The notes: generated by a model not told the origin, from the letters alone. A stretch of 64,000 nucleotides of DNA from Rugosimonospora acidiphila (GCF_039543385.1 NZ_BAABJQ010000007.1:335905-399904), one strand, 5' to 3'; positions 24,468-34,208 are shown, counted from the stretch's first letter. Program-made: numbers and translations.

Positions 24468-25670
24468 GTGACCGGGCACCGCGTCGATCTGGCCGGGTTG
24501 GGCCTCGACCGCGGTGGTCACCTCCTGCTGCGCCGAGCCCTCGCGCCGCTGCCGCGTGGGGCACGCCTTTCGGTGTACGGGTACGACCCCGCGTTGCGGG
24601 TGCACCTGCCGGCATGGTGCCGCACCGAGGGGCACCGGCTTGAGCCGGCCGAACCGACCTCGGCACGGGGACCGGTCGCGATCGTCGTGCGGGGCGAGGG
24701 GCGCGACGGGCAGTGGGCCGGCGCGAGCCGGGCCGGGTCGAGCCGGCGCGGCGAGGTGGAGAAGGCTCCGCCGGCCCGCTGGGGTCTGGCTGCCCGGGGC
24801 GCCCGACTGGAGGAGGGCGGCCCCGAGCCGTACTTCGACCTGGACGACCGCGACCTGGTGTGGTCGAAGGTGGCGCCGCGGCTGTACGCGCACGCCGCCG
24901 CGCGGCAGTGGGATCCGGGGACCGCGGTCGACTGGGACGAGCCGTTCGAGTTACCGCCGGACGTCGAGGCCGCGGTGGTCCAGGTGATGACGTATCTGGT
25001 GGAGAACGAACAGGCCGCGCTCGTCGTTCCGGCCCGCTTCCTGGGCCGCATCCACCCACACTTCCGCGAGGTGGTGCAACTGCTCGCGGTGCAGGTCGCG
25101 GACGAGGCACGGCACCTGGAGGTGTTCACGCGACGCGCCCTGTTGCGTGGCGAGACCCTGGGTAGCTCCTCGGTCGGCGGTCGAGCGTCCCTGTTCACAG
25201 TGCTCGAGGAGTCCGACTTCGCGCTCTCGTCGTTCCTGCTGTCCGTCCTCGGCGAGGGGAGCTTCGTCAACCTGCTCGACTTTCTCGTGACGCACGCGCC
25301 AGATCCGGTGACTCGGAGGATCGCGTGGCTGGCCATGCAGGACGAGCGCCGGCACGTCCTGTTCGGGGTGTCGCACCTCGCCGAGCAGTCCGCTGTCGAC
25401 CCGCGGCTGCGCGACCGGCTCCGCGCGGCCATCGAACGCCGTAGCGACGCGCTGCGGGACACCGCCGGCCTCAACGCCGACGTGTTCGACGCGCTCCTGC
25501 TGTTGTCCGCCGGTTCGTGGCGGCCGGAGGCCATCGAGGCCGGCTACGCCCACGTGCAGCGGCTGCGACACGCGATGGATGAGGGACGGCGCCGCCGGCT
25601 CGAACGCCTCGGCTTTCCCGCCGACGAGGCCGCCGAGCTGTCCGCGTTGCACACCCAGAATTTCATGTGA
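24468..25670 (+). CDS. TusA-like domain fused to ferritin-like diiron protein
   Basis: A 400-residue protein. Residues about 1-60 follow the TusA/SirA pattern (VDLAGLGLDRGGHLLLRRAL, later LPAWCRTEGHRLE), but the CPxP sulfur-carrying Cys of TusA is replaced around GGHLLL, leaving only the WCR cysteine. After a low-complexity linker (about 70-105), residues about 130-370 form a ferritin-like four-helix domain with a full ligand set: an ENEQ glutamate, EARH, a GEG glutamate and DERRH. It could oxidise or store iron, or act as a diiron oxygenase. GTG 24468 is chosen because it starts the TusA-like strand; the ribosome site is weak. It is the last gene of the three-gene operon with the flavoprotein and PhnD-like protein. 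Confidence 0.78.
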   Translation: MTGHRVDLAGLGLDRGGHLLLRRALAPLPRGARLSVYGYDPALRVHLPAWCRTEGHRLEPAEPTSARGPVAIVVRGEGRDGQWAGASRAGSSRRGEVEKAPPARWGLAARGARLEEGGPEPYFDLDDRDLVWSKVAPRLYAHAAARQWDPGTAVDWDEPFELPPDVEAAVVQVMTYLVENEQAALVVPARFLGRIHPHFREVVQLLAVQVADEARHLEVFTRRALLRGETLGSSSVGGRASLFTVLEESDFALSSFLLSVLGEGSFVNLLDFLVTHAPDPVTRRIAWLAMQDERRHVLFGVSHLAEQSAVDPRLRDRLRAAIERRSDALRDTAGLNADVFDALLLLSAGSWRPEAIEAGYAHVQRLRHAMDEGRRRRLERLGFPADEAAELSALHTQNFM

Positions 25671-25855
25671 CGACGCGCTCGAATTCGAGCCCGGGTGGTC
25701 GGCGTAACGAGCAGTTACCGATCTTGACCGGCGCTCGCCGATCGAGCGGCACCGCTGCGACGCGCGGCGTTCATCTGCCGACGAGATCGTGATTGGCGCC
25801 CTTCACCGGCTATGGGCGAACGTCCGCGATGCGCCAGTCAACCGAGGTGTGCCTG

Positions 25856-27913
25856 ATGACTAACGAGTCTGAGTCCGTGCGGGGTGGGACCGGTGGGGGA
25901 GTTCCTCGTCGCCGTTTCCTGCAGGCGGCCGGTCTTGCCACCGGCGCGGTGGCGGCCGTTGGCGGTGTGGCCAGCGCGGCCAGCGCGGCCGGCGGCGGCA
26001 AGGCGCCCGGCAAGGGCGGCAGCGCGAAGTACGTGCTGCCCGAGGGCTACGCCGGCACGCTGGCCGACCTGAAGCACGTGGTGATCCTCATGCAGGAGAA
26101 CCGCTCGTTCGACCACTACCTCGGCCAGTTGCCGGGGGTGCGCGGGCACAAGGACAAACAGGCGCTGAAGTTCCAGGACGGCACCGACGTCTTTTCGCAG
26201 CGCGCCGCGGACGGCACCATCGTGCTGCCGTACGCCGCCACCTCGAACTGGGGCGACGACCACAGCTTCTACGGCGCCAACGGCGGCCGGTGGAACACGT
26301 GGGTTCCGGACAAGGGCTCGAACTGCATGGGCTACTACGACCCGTCGTACATGCCCTTCTACTACTCCATGGCCGCGCAGTACACGGTGTGCGACCAGAA
26401 TTTCTGCGCCGAGCACGGCCCCACGGACCCGAACCGCAAATACTTCTGGAGCGGTAGCGCCAACCGGGAGACCGAGAACTCCGACGAGAGCAACTACAGC
26501 CGGACCTGGCTGACCGTTCCCGAGCAGCTGCAGCAGGTCGGCATCGATTGGCGGCTCTACTCGGACAACAGCGGCAACGGGCGGGCGGGCTACCTCAGCT
26601 CCAACATCGGTGACTACGGCGACAACGAGCTGAAGTACTTCAAGGCGTACGACCCGAACGGGTTGAGTGCCGACGATCCCAGGCTCGCACCCGGCACCGG
26701 GTTGATCTGGCGGGCCAACGCGACCTACTACGCGGGCTCCACCACACCCAACGACTCCTCCGACGCGAACCTCAACGCGGTGCTGCGTGACTTCATCGCG
26801 GCCTGCCAGCCGGGGGCGCAGTACCCGCTGCCGGCGGTGTCGTGGCTCGTCGCGCCCTACGCGTGGTCCGAGCACCCGAGCGCCGACACGGAGCACGGCG
26901 AGCGTTACGTGCAGAAGGTGATTGACACCCTGCAGGGCAACCCGGATATCTGGAATCACACCCTGTTCATCATCACCTACGACGAGAACGACGGGAAGTT
27001 CGACCACGTGCTGCCGCCGCGCCCGGAGCCGGGCACGGCGAACGAGTTTTCCGGCTCCACCCCGCTGGGTCTCGGCCCGCGGGTGCCGATGATGCTGGTG
27101 TCGCCGTGGAGCCGTGGCGGGTACGTCGCCTCGGAGGTGTTCGACCACACGTCGGTCACCAAGTTCCTGGAGACCTGGGCGGCCTACCTCGGCAAGCCGT
27201 TCGTCTGCCCGAACATCACGCCGTGGCGGCGTTCGATCGTCGGGGATCTGACCAGTGCGCTCGACTTCGCCCACCCGCGGCTGGGCCCGGTCGACCTCGC
27301 CGACCCGGACACCGGCACGCCACCGCCCCTGTCGGCGGACAACATGAAGCGCCGCACCAGTTCCTTCCACGGGCACGCCACCCTGGTCGAGGACCGGATC
27401 GGCGGGACCGTGACCGCGAGGATGACGCTTGCCGGTGGCCCGGCCGGCAAGGCATTGAGCATGCAGGTGTTCCCCGACAAGTACCAGGCGTTCTCGAACA
27501 CGCCGTTCACGGTCACCGCGGCGAACCCGCGCCAGTACGTCTGGGACGTGAAGAACACCGACGGCAGGTACGCCTTCTCCATCTACGGCAACGACGGATT
27601 CGTGCGCTCGTTCGCCGGGCAGGTCGTTCCCGCCGGGCAGAAGGACACCGGCATCCCGCGGGTGGACGTGGACCTCGTGGCGGGCTCGGACGCGCGGGTC
27701 AAGATCACGTTGCGCAACGACGGCACGCACCCGGTTCGGTACATGCTGACCGCCAACGACTACCTCGGTGGGGTCCAGGTCTTCCACGTCACCGGGGGCA
27801 AGTCCGAGGTGGTCACGTGGCCGACCGAAGAGGGCTACTACGACGTCGTCATCACCGCTGACACCGGCACCGGCTGGACCCAGCGCTACGCCGGCCGCGT
27901 CGCAACGGCCTGA
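25856..27913 (+). CDS. Tat-exported phospholipase C (phosphocholine-specific type)
   Basis: A 685-residue exported phospholipase C of the PlcC/PlcH/acid phosphatase superfamily, which releases phosphorylated head groups from phospholipids. A twin-arginine signal peptide (PRRRFLQAAG, about residues 17-45) precedes the phosphoesterase domain (HVVILMQENRSFDHYLG, EHGPTDPNR, ITYDENDGKFDHVLPP). Two C-terminal beta domains of the bacterial PLC type follow from about residue 500. ATG 25856 follows GAGGTG with 6-base spacing and starts just before the Tat motif. The next exported gene begins 12 bases after its stop, so they are probably one transcript. A GTTCA-type motif upstream (25769) may be a phosphate-regulation half-site. 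Confidence 0.92.
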   Translation: MTNESESVRGGTGGGVPRRRFLQAAGLATGAVAAVGGVASAASAAGGGKAPGKGGSAKYVLPEGYAGTLADLKHVVILMQENRSFDHYLGQLPGVRGHKDKQALKFQDGTDVFSQRAADGTIVLPYAATSNWGDDHSFYGANGGRWNTWVPDKGSNCMGYYDPSYMPFYYSMAAQYTVCDQNFCAEHGPTDPNRKYFWSGSANRETENSDESNYSRTWLTVPEQLQQVGIDWRLYSDNSGNGRAGYLSSNIGDYGDNELKYFKAYDPNGLSADDPRLAPGTGLIWRANATYYAGSTTPNDSSDANLNAVLRDFIAACQPGAQYPLPAVSWLVAPYAWSEHPSADTEHGERYVQKVIDTLQGNPDIWNHTLFIITYDENDGKFDHVLPPRPEPGTANEFSGSTPLGLGPRVPMMLVSPWSRGGYVASEVFDHTSVTKFLETWAAYLGKPFVCPNITPWRRSIVGDLTSALDFAHPRLGPVDLADPDTGTPPPLSADNMKRRTSSFHGHATLVEDRIGGTVTARMTLAGGPAGKALSMQVFPDKYQAFSNTPFTVTAANPRQYVWDVKNTDGRYAFSIYGNDGFVRSFAGQVVPAGQKDTGIPRVDVDLVAGSDARVKITLRNDGTHPVRYMLTANDYLGGVQVFHVTGGKSEVVTWPTEEGYYDVVITADTGTGWTQRYAGRVATA

Positions 27914-27924
27914 GAGGCACGGAC

Positions 27925-30900
27925 ATGCGCATCCTGAAAAACCCGCGCCTGGTCGTCCTGGCCGTCGCCGCGGCGCTGATCGCCTCGCTGTCGCTGGTCT
28001 CGACCTCGGTGACTCCCGCGACCGCGGGCGACACCGGCACCCCGGCGCTGGCCACCACCACGACCGCCATCACGGCGGGGACGACCGTGACGTTCTCCTA
28101 CTCGACGCCGCCGGACCAGCTCAGCACGTCGAACTGGATCGGCTGGTACCAGCAGGGTCAGGCGCCGGGCAGCGTGGGCTCGACGATCTGGAAATACACC
28201 CAGACCAACACCACGAGCTACCCGCCGGCCGGCTCCGCGCCGGTGGCCACCGGCACCGTGACGTTCAGCACCAGCGGACTGAGCGGCACCTACAACGTCT
28301 ACCTGCTCTACAACGACGGGTACACGGTCATCGGGTCACCCATCACGATGCAGGTGCTGCCCGCCCCCGACGTCCTGAACGTGGACTTCGCCGACGGCAC
28401 ACCCACCGATCACGCGCAGAACCTCGCCGCGACGGCGCTCGGCACGCCGACGATCGCGAACGATCCGGCCCTCGGCAAGCGGGTCGCCACGTTCAACGGT
28501 GCCAACAGCGCCTACCAGTACGACTTCTCCGGCCAGTACGGCAAGCTGACCAACGGGCTGTCGGTCGAGTGCCAGTTCCGCTGGAACGGCGCGTCCATCC
28601 CGACCGGCACCAGCGGCTGGCCGTCGATCTGCTCGGCCGAGCAGAGCGGGGGAGTGGGCCTGATGCTCTACGACGGCCAACTGTCCGGCAACCTCGACGT
28701 GGGCGGCTACAAGTACACCTACGCCCCGATCGTGCCGGGCCAGTGGTACGACGCGTTCGTCACCTGGGACAAGTCGAACATCCGCCTGTACGTCAACGGC
28801 CAGCTGATCCAGACCACCGCCGCCGCCGGTAGCCTCACGCTGCCCGCCTCGGTGTCGCAGAGGTGGACGTTGGGCGCCGACGTCAACGCGAGCGGCGGCA
28901 TCGAGCAGCCGGCGCCGATAAGCCTCGGCGCGTCACGGGTCTGGGACACGGCGCTGTCGGCCGCGCAGATCGTGGGGCTCTCGACGCAACCCGTCACCGT
29001 GACCACGTCCGGCAAGGGGACCGCCGCCGCGTCGTCGAGCATCGCCTCGCCCGGCCAGACGGTCACGCTGAACGCGCAGCCCGCGACCGGCTACCACCTC
29101 GTCGGGTGGCAGGTGACCGCGCCGGCCGACGGCAGCGTGACGGTGGCCGCGGACGGTACGTTCACGATGGGTACGACGCCGGTGTCGGTGTGGGCGCAGT
29201 TCGCGCCGAACACGTACACCGTCCGCTACGACGGCAACGGCGGGACGGGTCAGCTCGCGGACTCCACGCTGACGTTTGACCAGGACGCCACCCTGAGGCC
29301 GGACGCGTTCAGCCGGGACGGCTACCGCTTCGCCGGATGGGCGACCACCCCGAACGGCGCACCGGTCTACGGCGACGGAGCGCAGGTATCGAACCTCACC
29401 GCCACCGACGGCGGCACCGTGACGCTCTACGCCGCCTGGCTGCCCACCGGCGCCCACCTGCTGCGCGTCGGCCAGGCCGAGCACGGCACCGTCGCTTCGG
29501 CCGACCTCTGGTGGGCCACGACGGGCACCCCGGTCACCCTGACCGCCACGCCCGACGCCGGCTACCACTTCACCGGCTGGCAGGTGACCGACCCGTCCGA
29601 CGGCAGCGTCACGGTGGCTCCGGACGGCACGTTCACCATGCCCGACCGCGACGTGGCGCTGACGGCTACCTTCGCCGCCAACACTTACACGGTGCGGTAC
29701 GACGGCAACGGCGCGGACGACGGCACCATGGCCGGCACGCCGTTCACCTACGACCAGGCCCAGGCGCTGGCCCCGAACGCCTTCGCCCGTGACGGCTACG
29801 CGCTCGCCGGATGGAGCGCCACCCCGACCGGCCCGGCCGCCTACACCGATCAGCAGACCGTCGACAACCTCACCGCGGTCGACGGCGGCGCCGTCACCGT
29901 GTACGCGGTGTGGCAGCGGCTCCAGGTGGCCGCGGGCTCCTGGGCGAGCCTGCCGGGCGGGTTCGTGACCGACACCTTCCACCTGCCGGCCGTGACGGTC
30001 ACCGGCGCGGTCAGCCAGCCACTACTGGGCCTGTGGAACGGGGCCAGGCCGACCACCTTCACCAAGGTCTCCGGGGACGGCTGGCTCACCGTGGCCGCCG
30101 ACGGCACGGTCACCGGCACCGCGCCGGGGACGGTACCGCAGCACGACGGCGAGATCACGGTGTCGGCGACGAACGGGGCGACGACCTCGCGGATCCTCGT
30201 CGAGGTACCCGTCGAGGCGCTGCACGCCTCGCCGCAGTTCACGTCCGCGTCGTGGAACGCGTGGTCGGACGGCGCCCAGGTGACCGACGCGGTCGGCAAG
30301 AACCTCGCGGTCATCGCCGCGCGGGGCATCGACGTGGTCGGCTTCCAGGACGGCGGCTACGCGATGGCGCGCGACGTCGCGGCGGCCCTCGGCTGGCAGG
30401 TCCACGGCAACGGTGACCTCGGCATCGTCTCCGCCCACCAGTTCACGTCCACGAAGACGGTGTTCCCGACCGGCTCGGTGCCCGCCGCCGCGGTCACCAT
30501 CAACGTGGGCGGCAACCCGGTGCGGATATGGGACGTTCACCTCGACGAGTCGGACTACGGCCCCTACAACGCCTGCTTCGATGGGGTGACCGACCAGGTT
30601 GCCCTGATCGCGGACGAAAAGGCCACCACCCGGTACGCCCAGGCACAGGCCGTGGCGCAGGCCGTGAAGGCGGACATCAGGGGCAAGACGCCGGTCGTGA
30701 TGCTCGGCGACCTGGCCTCCCCGTCGAGCGCCGACTGGATCACCGCCGTGGCGGCCTCGCACTGCGGCGTCCGCACCGTCAACTGGCCGGTCCCGGACGT
30801 GTTCACCCAGGCCGGGCTCCTCGACTCGTTCCGCAAGGCCAATCCCCACCCGGCCACCGACCCCGGTGACACCTGGTCGCCGGTGGTCACCACCAACGGC

Positions 30901-31575
30901 AACGGCAAGCCGGAGCCGCACGACCGCGTCGACTATGTCGACTACACCACCTCCGGCGGCCTGAAGCTCGTGGAGTCGGACACCCTGTCGGTCGGCTGGC
31001 CCTCGGCCACCAACGTCGCCGGCAATTCGTGGGCCAGCGACCACGCCGCGGTCGTCACCACGTTCCGCGCCAACGGAAAGAACACCGGCGCGGCGGCGCA
31101 ACCGGCGCCCACGGTCAAGGTGGCCCATGACACGGTCGCCTACCAGGTCAACAAGGGCCCGGCCAACGACGCCGCGTTTCTGAAGCGCGCCGGCGCCTCG
31201 GCCACCCCGGGCAACTCCACCCTCGCCGTCGACCTGGGCGACGTCGACTTCGTCACCCCGGGCTGGTACACCGCGCTGGTCACCGCCACCAGGAAGGGCG
31301 CGACCTCCGACCCGGTCGCGGTGACGGTGCGGGTCGCCCCCGTGCCGGGGCTGACGCTCGGGAGCGCGACGGCGACGTTCCACGCCGGCGACACCATCGA
31401 CAAGGCGACGGTACTGACACGTTTGGAACCTGTCCTGGACGTGAACGGCGCGGTGGACGTGAACCTGTCGAAGATGAAGAAGTCGGTCCCCGGCAGCTAC
31501 CCGGTGACCGTGACCGCCACCGACGCGTGGGGCTTCACCGTCACCCAGTCCGCGAAGGTCCTCGTCACGACGTGA
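27925..31575 (+). CDS. Large exported multidomain protein: LamG, InlB-type repeats, EEP-fold domain, Ig-like C-terminus
   Basis: A 1216-residue secreted protein. It has a Sec signal (about residues 1-32), an N-terminal beta domain (WIGWYQQGQAPG region, 35-150) and a LamG/concanavalin-like domain (about 155-355). Two long blocks of Listeria/Bacteroides InlB-type repeats follow (YTVRYDGNGG and GYRFAGW.TTPNG units, about 355-665), then an Ig-like domain. An endonuclease/exonuclease/phosphatase fold lies at about 770-1050, and two further Ig-like domains end the protein. In the EEP domain SDHAAV and WDVHLD are kept, but the metal-binding Glu is Asp (GFQDGG) and the GDxN Asn is Ala (GDLAS), so catalysis is uncertain. 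It is co-directional with and 12 bp after the phospholipase gene. It may act as a surface or nucleic-acid/lipid phosphodiester enzyme. Confidence 0.82.
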   Translation: MRILKNPRLVVLAVAAALIASLSLVSTSVTPATAGDTGTPALATTTTAITAGTTVTFSYSTPPDQLSTSNWIGWYQQGQAPGSVGSTIWKYTQTNTTSYPPAGSAPVATGTVTFSTSGLSGTYNVYLLYNDGYTVIGSPITMQVLPAPDVLNVDFADGTPTDHAQNLAATALGTPTIANDPALGKRVATFNGANSAYQYDFSGQYGKLTNGLSVECQFRWNGASIPTGTSGWPSICSAEQSGGVGLMLYDGQLSGNLDVGGYKYTYAPIVPGQWYDAFVTWDKSNIRLYVNGQLIQTTAAAGSLTLPASVSQRWTLGADVNASGGIEQPAPISLGASRVWDTALSAAQIVGLSTQPVTVTTSGKGTAAASSSIASPGQTVTLNAQPATGYHLVGWQVTAPADGSVTVAADGTFTMGTTPVSVWAQFAPNTYTVRYDGNGGTGQLADSTLTFDQDATLRPDAFSRDGYRFAGWATTPNGAPVYGDGAQVSNLTATDGGTVTLYAAWLPTGAHLLRVGQAEHGTVASADLWWATTGTPVTLTATPDAGYHFTGWQVTDPSDGSVTVAPDGTFTMPDRDVALTATFAANTYTVRYDGNGADDGTMAGTPFTYDQAQALAPNAFARDGYALAGWSATPTGPAAYTDQQTVDNLTAVDGGAVTVYAVWQRLQVAAGSWASLPGGFVTDTFHLPAVTVTGAVSQPLLGLWNGARPTTFTKVSGDGWLTVAADGTVTGTAPGTVPQHDGEITVSATNGATTSRILVEVPVEALHASPQFTSASWNAWSDGAQVTDAVGKNLAVIAARGIDVVGFQDGGYAMARDVAAALGWQVHGNGDLGIVSAHQFTSTKTVFPTGSVPAAAVTINVGGNPVRIWDVHLDESDYGPYNACFDGVTDQVALIADEKATTRYAQAQAVAQAVKADIRGKTPVVMLGDLASPSSADWITAVAASHCGVRTVNWPVPDVFTQAGLLDSFRKANPHPATDPGDTWSPVVTTNGNGKPEPHDRVDYVDYTTSGGLKLVESDTLSVGWPSATNVAGNSWASDHAAVVTTFRANGKNTGAAAQPAPTVKVAHDTVAYQVNKGPANDAAFLKRAGASATPGNSTLAVDLGDVDFVTPGWYTALVTATRKGATSDPVAVTVRVAPVPGLTLGSATATFHAGDTIDKATVLTRLEPVLDVNGAVDVNLSKMKKSVPGSYPVTVTATDAWGFTVTQSAKVLVTT

Positions 31576-31682
31576 TTCGTAAGAATATTGGCCGGAACTC
31601 GTCACCTGGCGTCCGTTGCGTATTGAACCGCGCTGGCTAGCGTCCGTGCGCTGGAACTCTTTCACCCCCAGAAGGGGAAGCC

Positions 31683-34064
31683 ATGTGCGATCACCACGAC
31701 GGCGGTAGCTCGCCGTCCCCAACCCCGGCCGGACACAACCGACGGGACTTTCTGCGCAACGCGACGTTGGCCGGAGCCGGGGCCGCGGCCCTCGGCGCCC
31801 TGGGCGCGACGCCCGCGTTCGCCGACGGCGGGCACCAGCCGGCCACATCCGGCGGCAGTATCGGCCGGTGGAACCCGGACCCGAACAGCCGGCAGTTCAC
31901 CCTCGCGATCATGCCCGACACCCAGTTCCTGTACTGGGGCAGCCAGAACAGCATCAACTCCGCGCCGCAGGAGGAGTCCTTCCGCTACGTCATCAACAAC
32001 AGCGGAAGCGGCGAGTCCGGCAACAACATCGTTTTCATGGCGCACCTCGGTGACCTGACCGAGGACGCCGACCCGACGTCGTTCCAGGCGGTTGGCAAGA
32101 CCTTCGACCTGTTGGATTCGCACGGCGTCGCGTACAGCGTGGTGGCCGGCAACCACGATGTGAGCGGTGACGACAGCCGGGGCTCCACGCCGTACCTGCA
32201 GACCATGGGCCCGCAGCGGTTCAAGCACGCCAAGACGTTCGCCGGGTCGGACCCGACCGGGTACAACACCGCGCATATCTTCCAGGCCGGCGGCCGGGAG
32301 TGGCTGGTGCTGGCGATGGACTGGCGGACCACGGCGCAGGGCTTCGCCTGGGCCAACCAGTTCATCAAGGACCACCCGAAGCTGCCGGTGATCCTGACCA
32401 CCCACGAGATCGTCACCCCGACGTACGGCGACAACGTGTACCCGTACCAGTCCGGCGACCCGGAGAACAACGCGGTGCTCTCCGACTACGGCAACCAGGT
32501 CTGGGACCAGCTGATCAGCAACAACGACCAGATCTTCCTGACCCTCAACGGCCACTACTGGCCGGCCGGGCGGATGACGAAGCAGAACGCCGCCGGCAAC
32601 GATGTGCACCTGCACATCACGAACTACCAGAACCGCTACTTCGGCGGCGCCGGCATGCTCCGGCTCTACCACTTCGACCTGGACCTCAACACCATCCGGG
32701 CCGAGACGATCGCGCCGTGGATCCTGGCCCAGGACCCGGACAAGCGCAACGCGCTGGCCGCCCAGCAGGCGCGGCTCACCACGGCCACCGACGACTTCTC
32801 CATGGCCATCGACTTCGATCAGCGCTTCTCCCGGTTCATCCCGGTGCCGGCGCGGTCGTCGCGCCCGGCCAACAAGCTGGTGGTGCCCGGGACACTGGCC
32901 TACTGGCGCTTCGACAACGGTGGCGCCAACGGCACCCCGGTGACCGCGAGCCAGACGATCCGGGACCTGTCCGGGCACGGCAACGACCTGACTCTCCAGG
33001 CGGTTGGCGACCCGGTCCCCGGCAGCCTGCGCGACCAGGTCAGCGCGGTGACCGCGAGCGCCGAGAACCCGCCCGACGAGGTCGCCGTCAACCTCAAGGA
33101 CGGCGACCCGTCGACCAAGTGGCTGGCGTTCAGCCCGACCGGCTGGGTGACCTACCAGCTGGCCAAGCCCATCGCGGTGGCGTCGTACTCGCTGACGTCG
33201 GCGAACGACACCCCGGGCCGTGACCCCAAGGACTTCACGCTGCAGGGGTCGAACGACGGCAGCGCGTGGACCGACCTGGACACGCGCACGGGGCAGACCT
33301 TCAGCGACCGGCTCGTAATCAACACCTACAACTTCACCAACACGACCGCCTACGGCTACTACCGGCTCAACATCACCGCCAACTCCGGCGAACCGCTCCT
33401 GCAACTCGGTGAGTGGGACCTGAACGACGGCACGAACCACGCCCTGACCTGGTCCGCCGACCACCACCCGGACCAGCCGGCGCACGCCAGCCTGAACTTC
33501 GTCGGCGGCAAGAACCCGCTGCACGGCGTGTACCTGACCACCGCCGCGAAGGCCGCTCTGAACACCGAGACGTTCCCCAAGGGATACACGATCGAGGCGT
33601 TCGTGAAGTTCCCGCTGGACTGGAGCTCCACCAACAACGCCTGGTCGGCGGTGCTCAGCCGCTGGGGCGAGGCCGGCAACGCCGGCAAGAGCGGCAAGAA
33701 CACCGACCCGCAGGAGCCGGTGGCCACGCTCAGCTTCTCCGACGGCCGCGAACCACAGTTCAACATCTACCCGACCAACCAGACGTCCCCGACGACCAAC
33801 TGGGGCCAGGGCCTGCCGGAGGACACCTGGTGGCACGTTGCCGTGGTCAACGACGGCAAGCACACCACCCTGTACGTGGAGGGCTGCCCGACCGTGGACA
33901 ACCCGTCCACGGTGTCGATCGGCATCGCCTCGCTCGGCCTGCCGTGGATGGTGGGCGGCTACGAGTACGGCGGGAAGATCGACCAGATCTTCCACGGCCT
34001 GATCGGTGACGTCCGCGTCGTGGACCGTCCACTGTCGACGGACGAGTTCATGACCGGCAAGTAA
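31683..34064 (+). CDS. Tat-exported calcineurin-like metallophosphoesterase with discoidin-like and LamG regions
   Basis: A 793-residue exported enzyme. A Tat signal (NRRDFLRNATLAG, about residues 18-48) precedes a calcineurin-like phosphoesterase domain with its metal motifs in order: MPDTQ, HLGDLTED, AGNHDV, THEI and NGHYW (about residues 70-310). An F5/8-type discoidin-like segment (VNLKDGDPSTKWLAF and FTLQGSNDGSAWTDL, about 440-580) is embedded in a LamG-like domain (AYWRFDNGGANG and YTIEAFVKFPLDW) that runs to the end. Such architectures bind glycans or cell surfaces while cleaving phosphoesters. The ATG has GAAGGGGAAG upstream. A canonical terminator follows. Confidence 0.88.
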   Translation: MCDHHDGGSSPSPTPAGHNRRDFLRNATLAGAGAAALGALGATPAFADGGHQPATSGGSIGRWNPDPNSRQFTLAIMPDTQFLYWGSQNSINSAPQEESFRYVINNSGSGESGNNIVFMAHLGDLTEDADPTSFQAVGKTFDLLDSHGVAYSVVAGNHDVSGDDSRGSTPYLQTMGPQRFKHAKTFAGSDPTGYNTAHIFQAGGREWLVLAMDWRTTAQGFAWANQFIKDHPKLPVILTTHEIVTPTYGDNVYPYQSGDPENNAVLSDYGNQVWDQLISNNDQIFLTLNGHYWPAGRMTKQNAAGNDVHLHITNYQNRYFGGAGMLRLYHFDLDLNTIRAETIAPWILAQDPDKRNALAAQQARLTTATDDFSMAIDFDQRFSRFIPVPARSSRPANKLVVPGTLAYWRFDNGGANGTPVTASQTIRDLSGHGNDLTLQAVGDPVPGSLRDQVSAVTASAENPPDEVAVNLKDGDPSTKWLAFSPTGWVTYQLAKPIAVASYSLTSANDTPGRDPKDFTLQGSNDGSAWTDLDTRTGQTFSDRLVINTYNFTNTTAYGYYRLNITANSGEPLLQLGEWDLNDGTNHALTWSADHHPDQPAHASLNFVGGKNPLHGVYLTTAAKAALNTETFPKGYTIEAFVKFPLDWSSTNNAWSAVLSRWGEAGNAGKSGKNTDPQEPVATLSFSDGREPQFNIYPTNQTSPTTNWGQGLPEDTWWHVAVVNDGKHTTLYVEGCPTVDNPSTVSIGIASLGLPWMVGGYEYGGKIDQIFHGLIGDVRVVDRPLSTDEFMTGK

Positions 34065-34075
34065 CGCGACGAGAG

Positions 34076-34112
34076 GGCCCCTGGCCGGCTGAGTTTCCGG
34101 CCAGGGGCCTTT
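34076..34112 (+). terminator. Intrinsic terminator
   Basis: A 13-bp perfect stem (GGCCCCTGGCCGG, 34076-34088, complement 34097-34109) with an 8-nt loop and a short T run lies directly after the metallophosphoesterase stop. Confidence 0.85.
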
Positions 34113-34184
34113 GCCGTCAACCGGGTTCCTGCCGTCAACCGGGTTCCTGCCGTCAACCGGGTTCCTGCCGTCAACCGGGTTCCT
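34113..34184. repeat. Tandem repeat, 18 bp x 4
   Basis: Four perfect head-to-tail copies of GCCGTCAACCGGGTTCCT follow directly on the terminator, with a partial fifth (GCCGT). They are non-coding on the plus strand. The array sits between the terminator and a regulator remnant, which suggests a small expansion at a past junction. Confidence 0.85.
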
Positions 34185-34208
34185 GCCGTAGCGCCACGCC
34201 CGGGCCGG

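Noticed and set aside
25677..25690. Palindrome GCTCGAATTCGAGC after the diiron protein gene
   Set aside because: Only 14 bp with no loop; too short for a terminator, and it is downstream of a gene with no promoter evidence.
31662..33995. A 777-residue minus-strand frame opposite the metallophosphoesterase
   Set aside because: Shadow frame; the plus strand has a Tat signal and the full set of phosphoesterase metal motifs.
34113..34184. CRISPR-like array
   Set aside because: The four 18-bp units are directly adjacent without spacers, so this is a simple tandem repeat.
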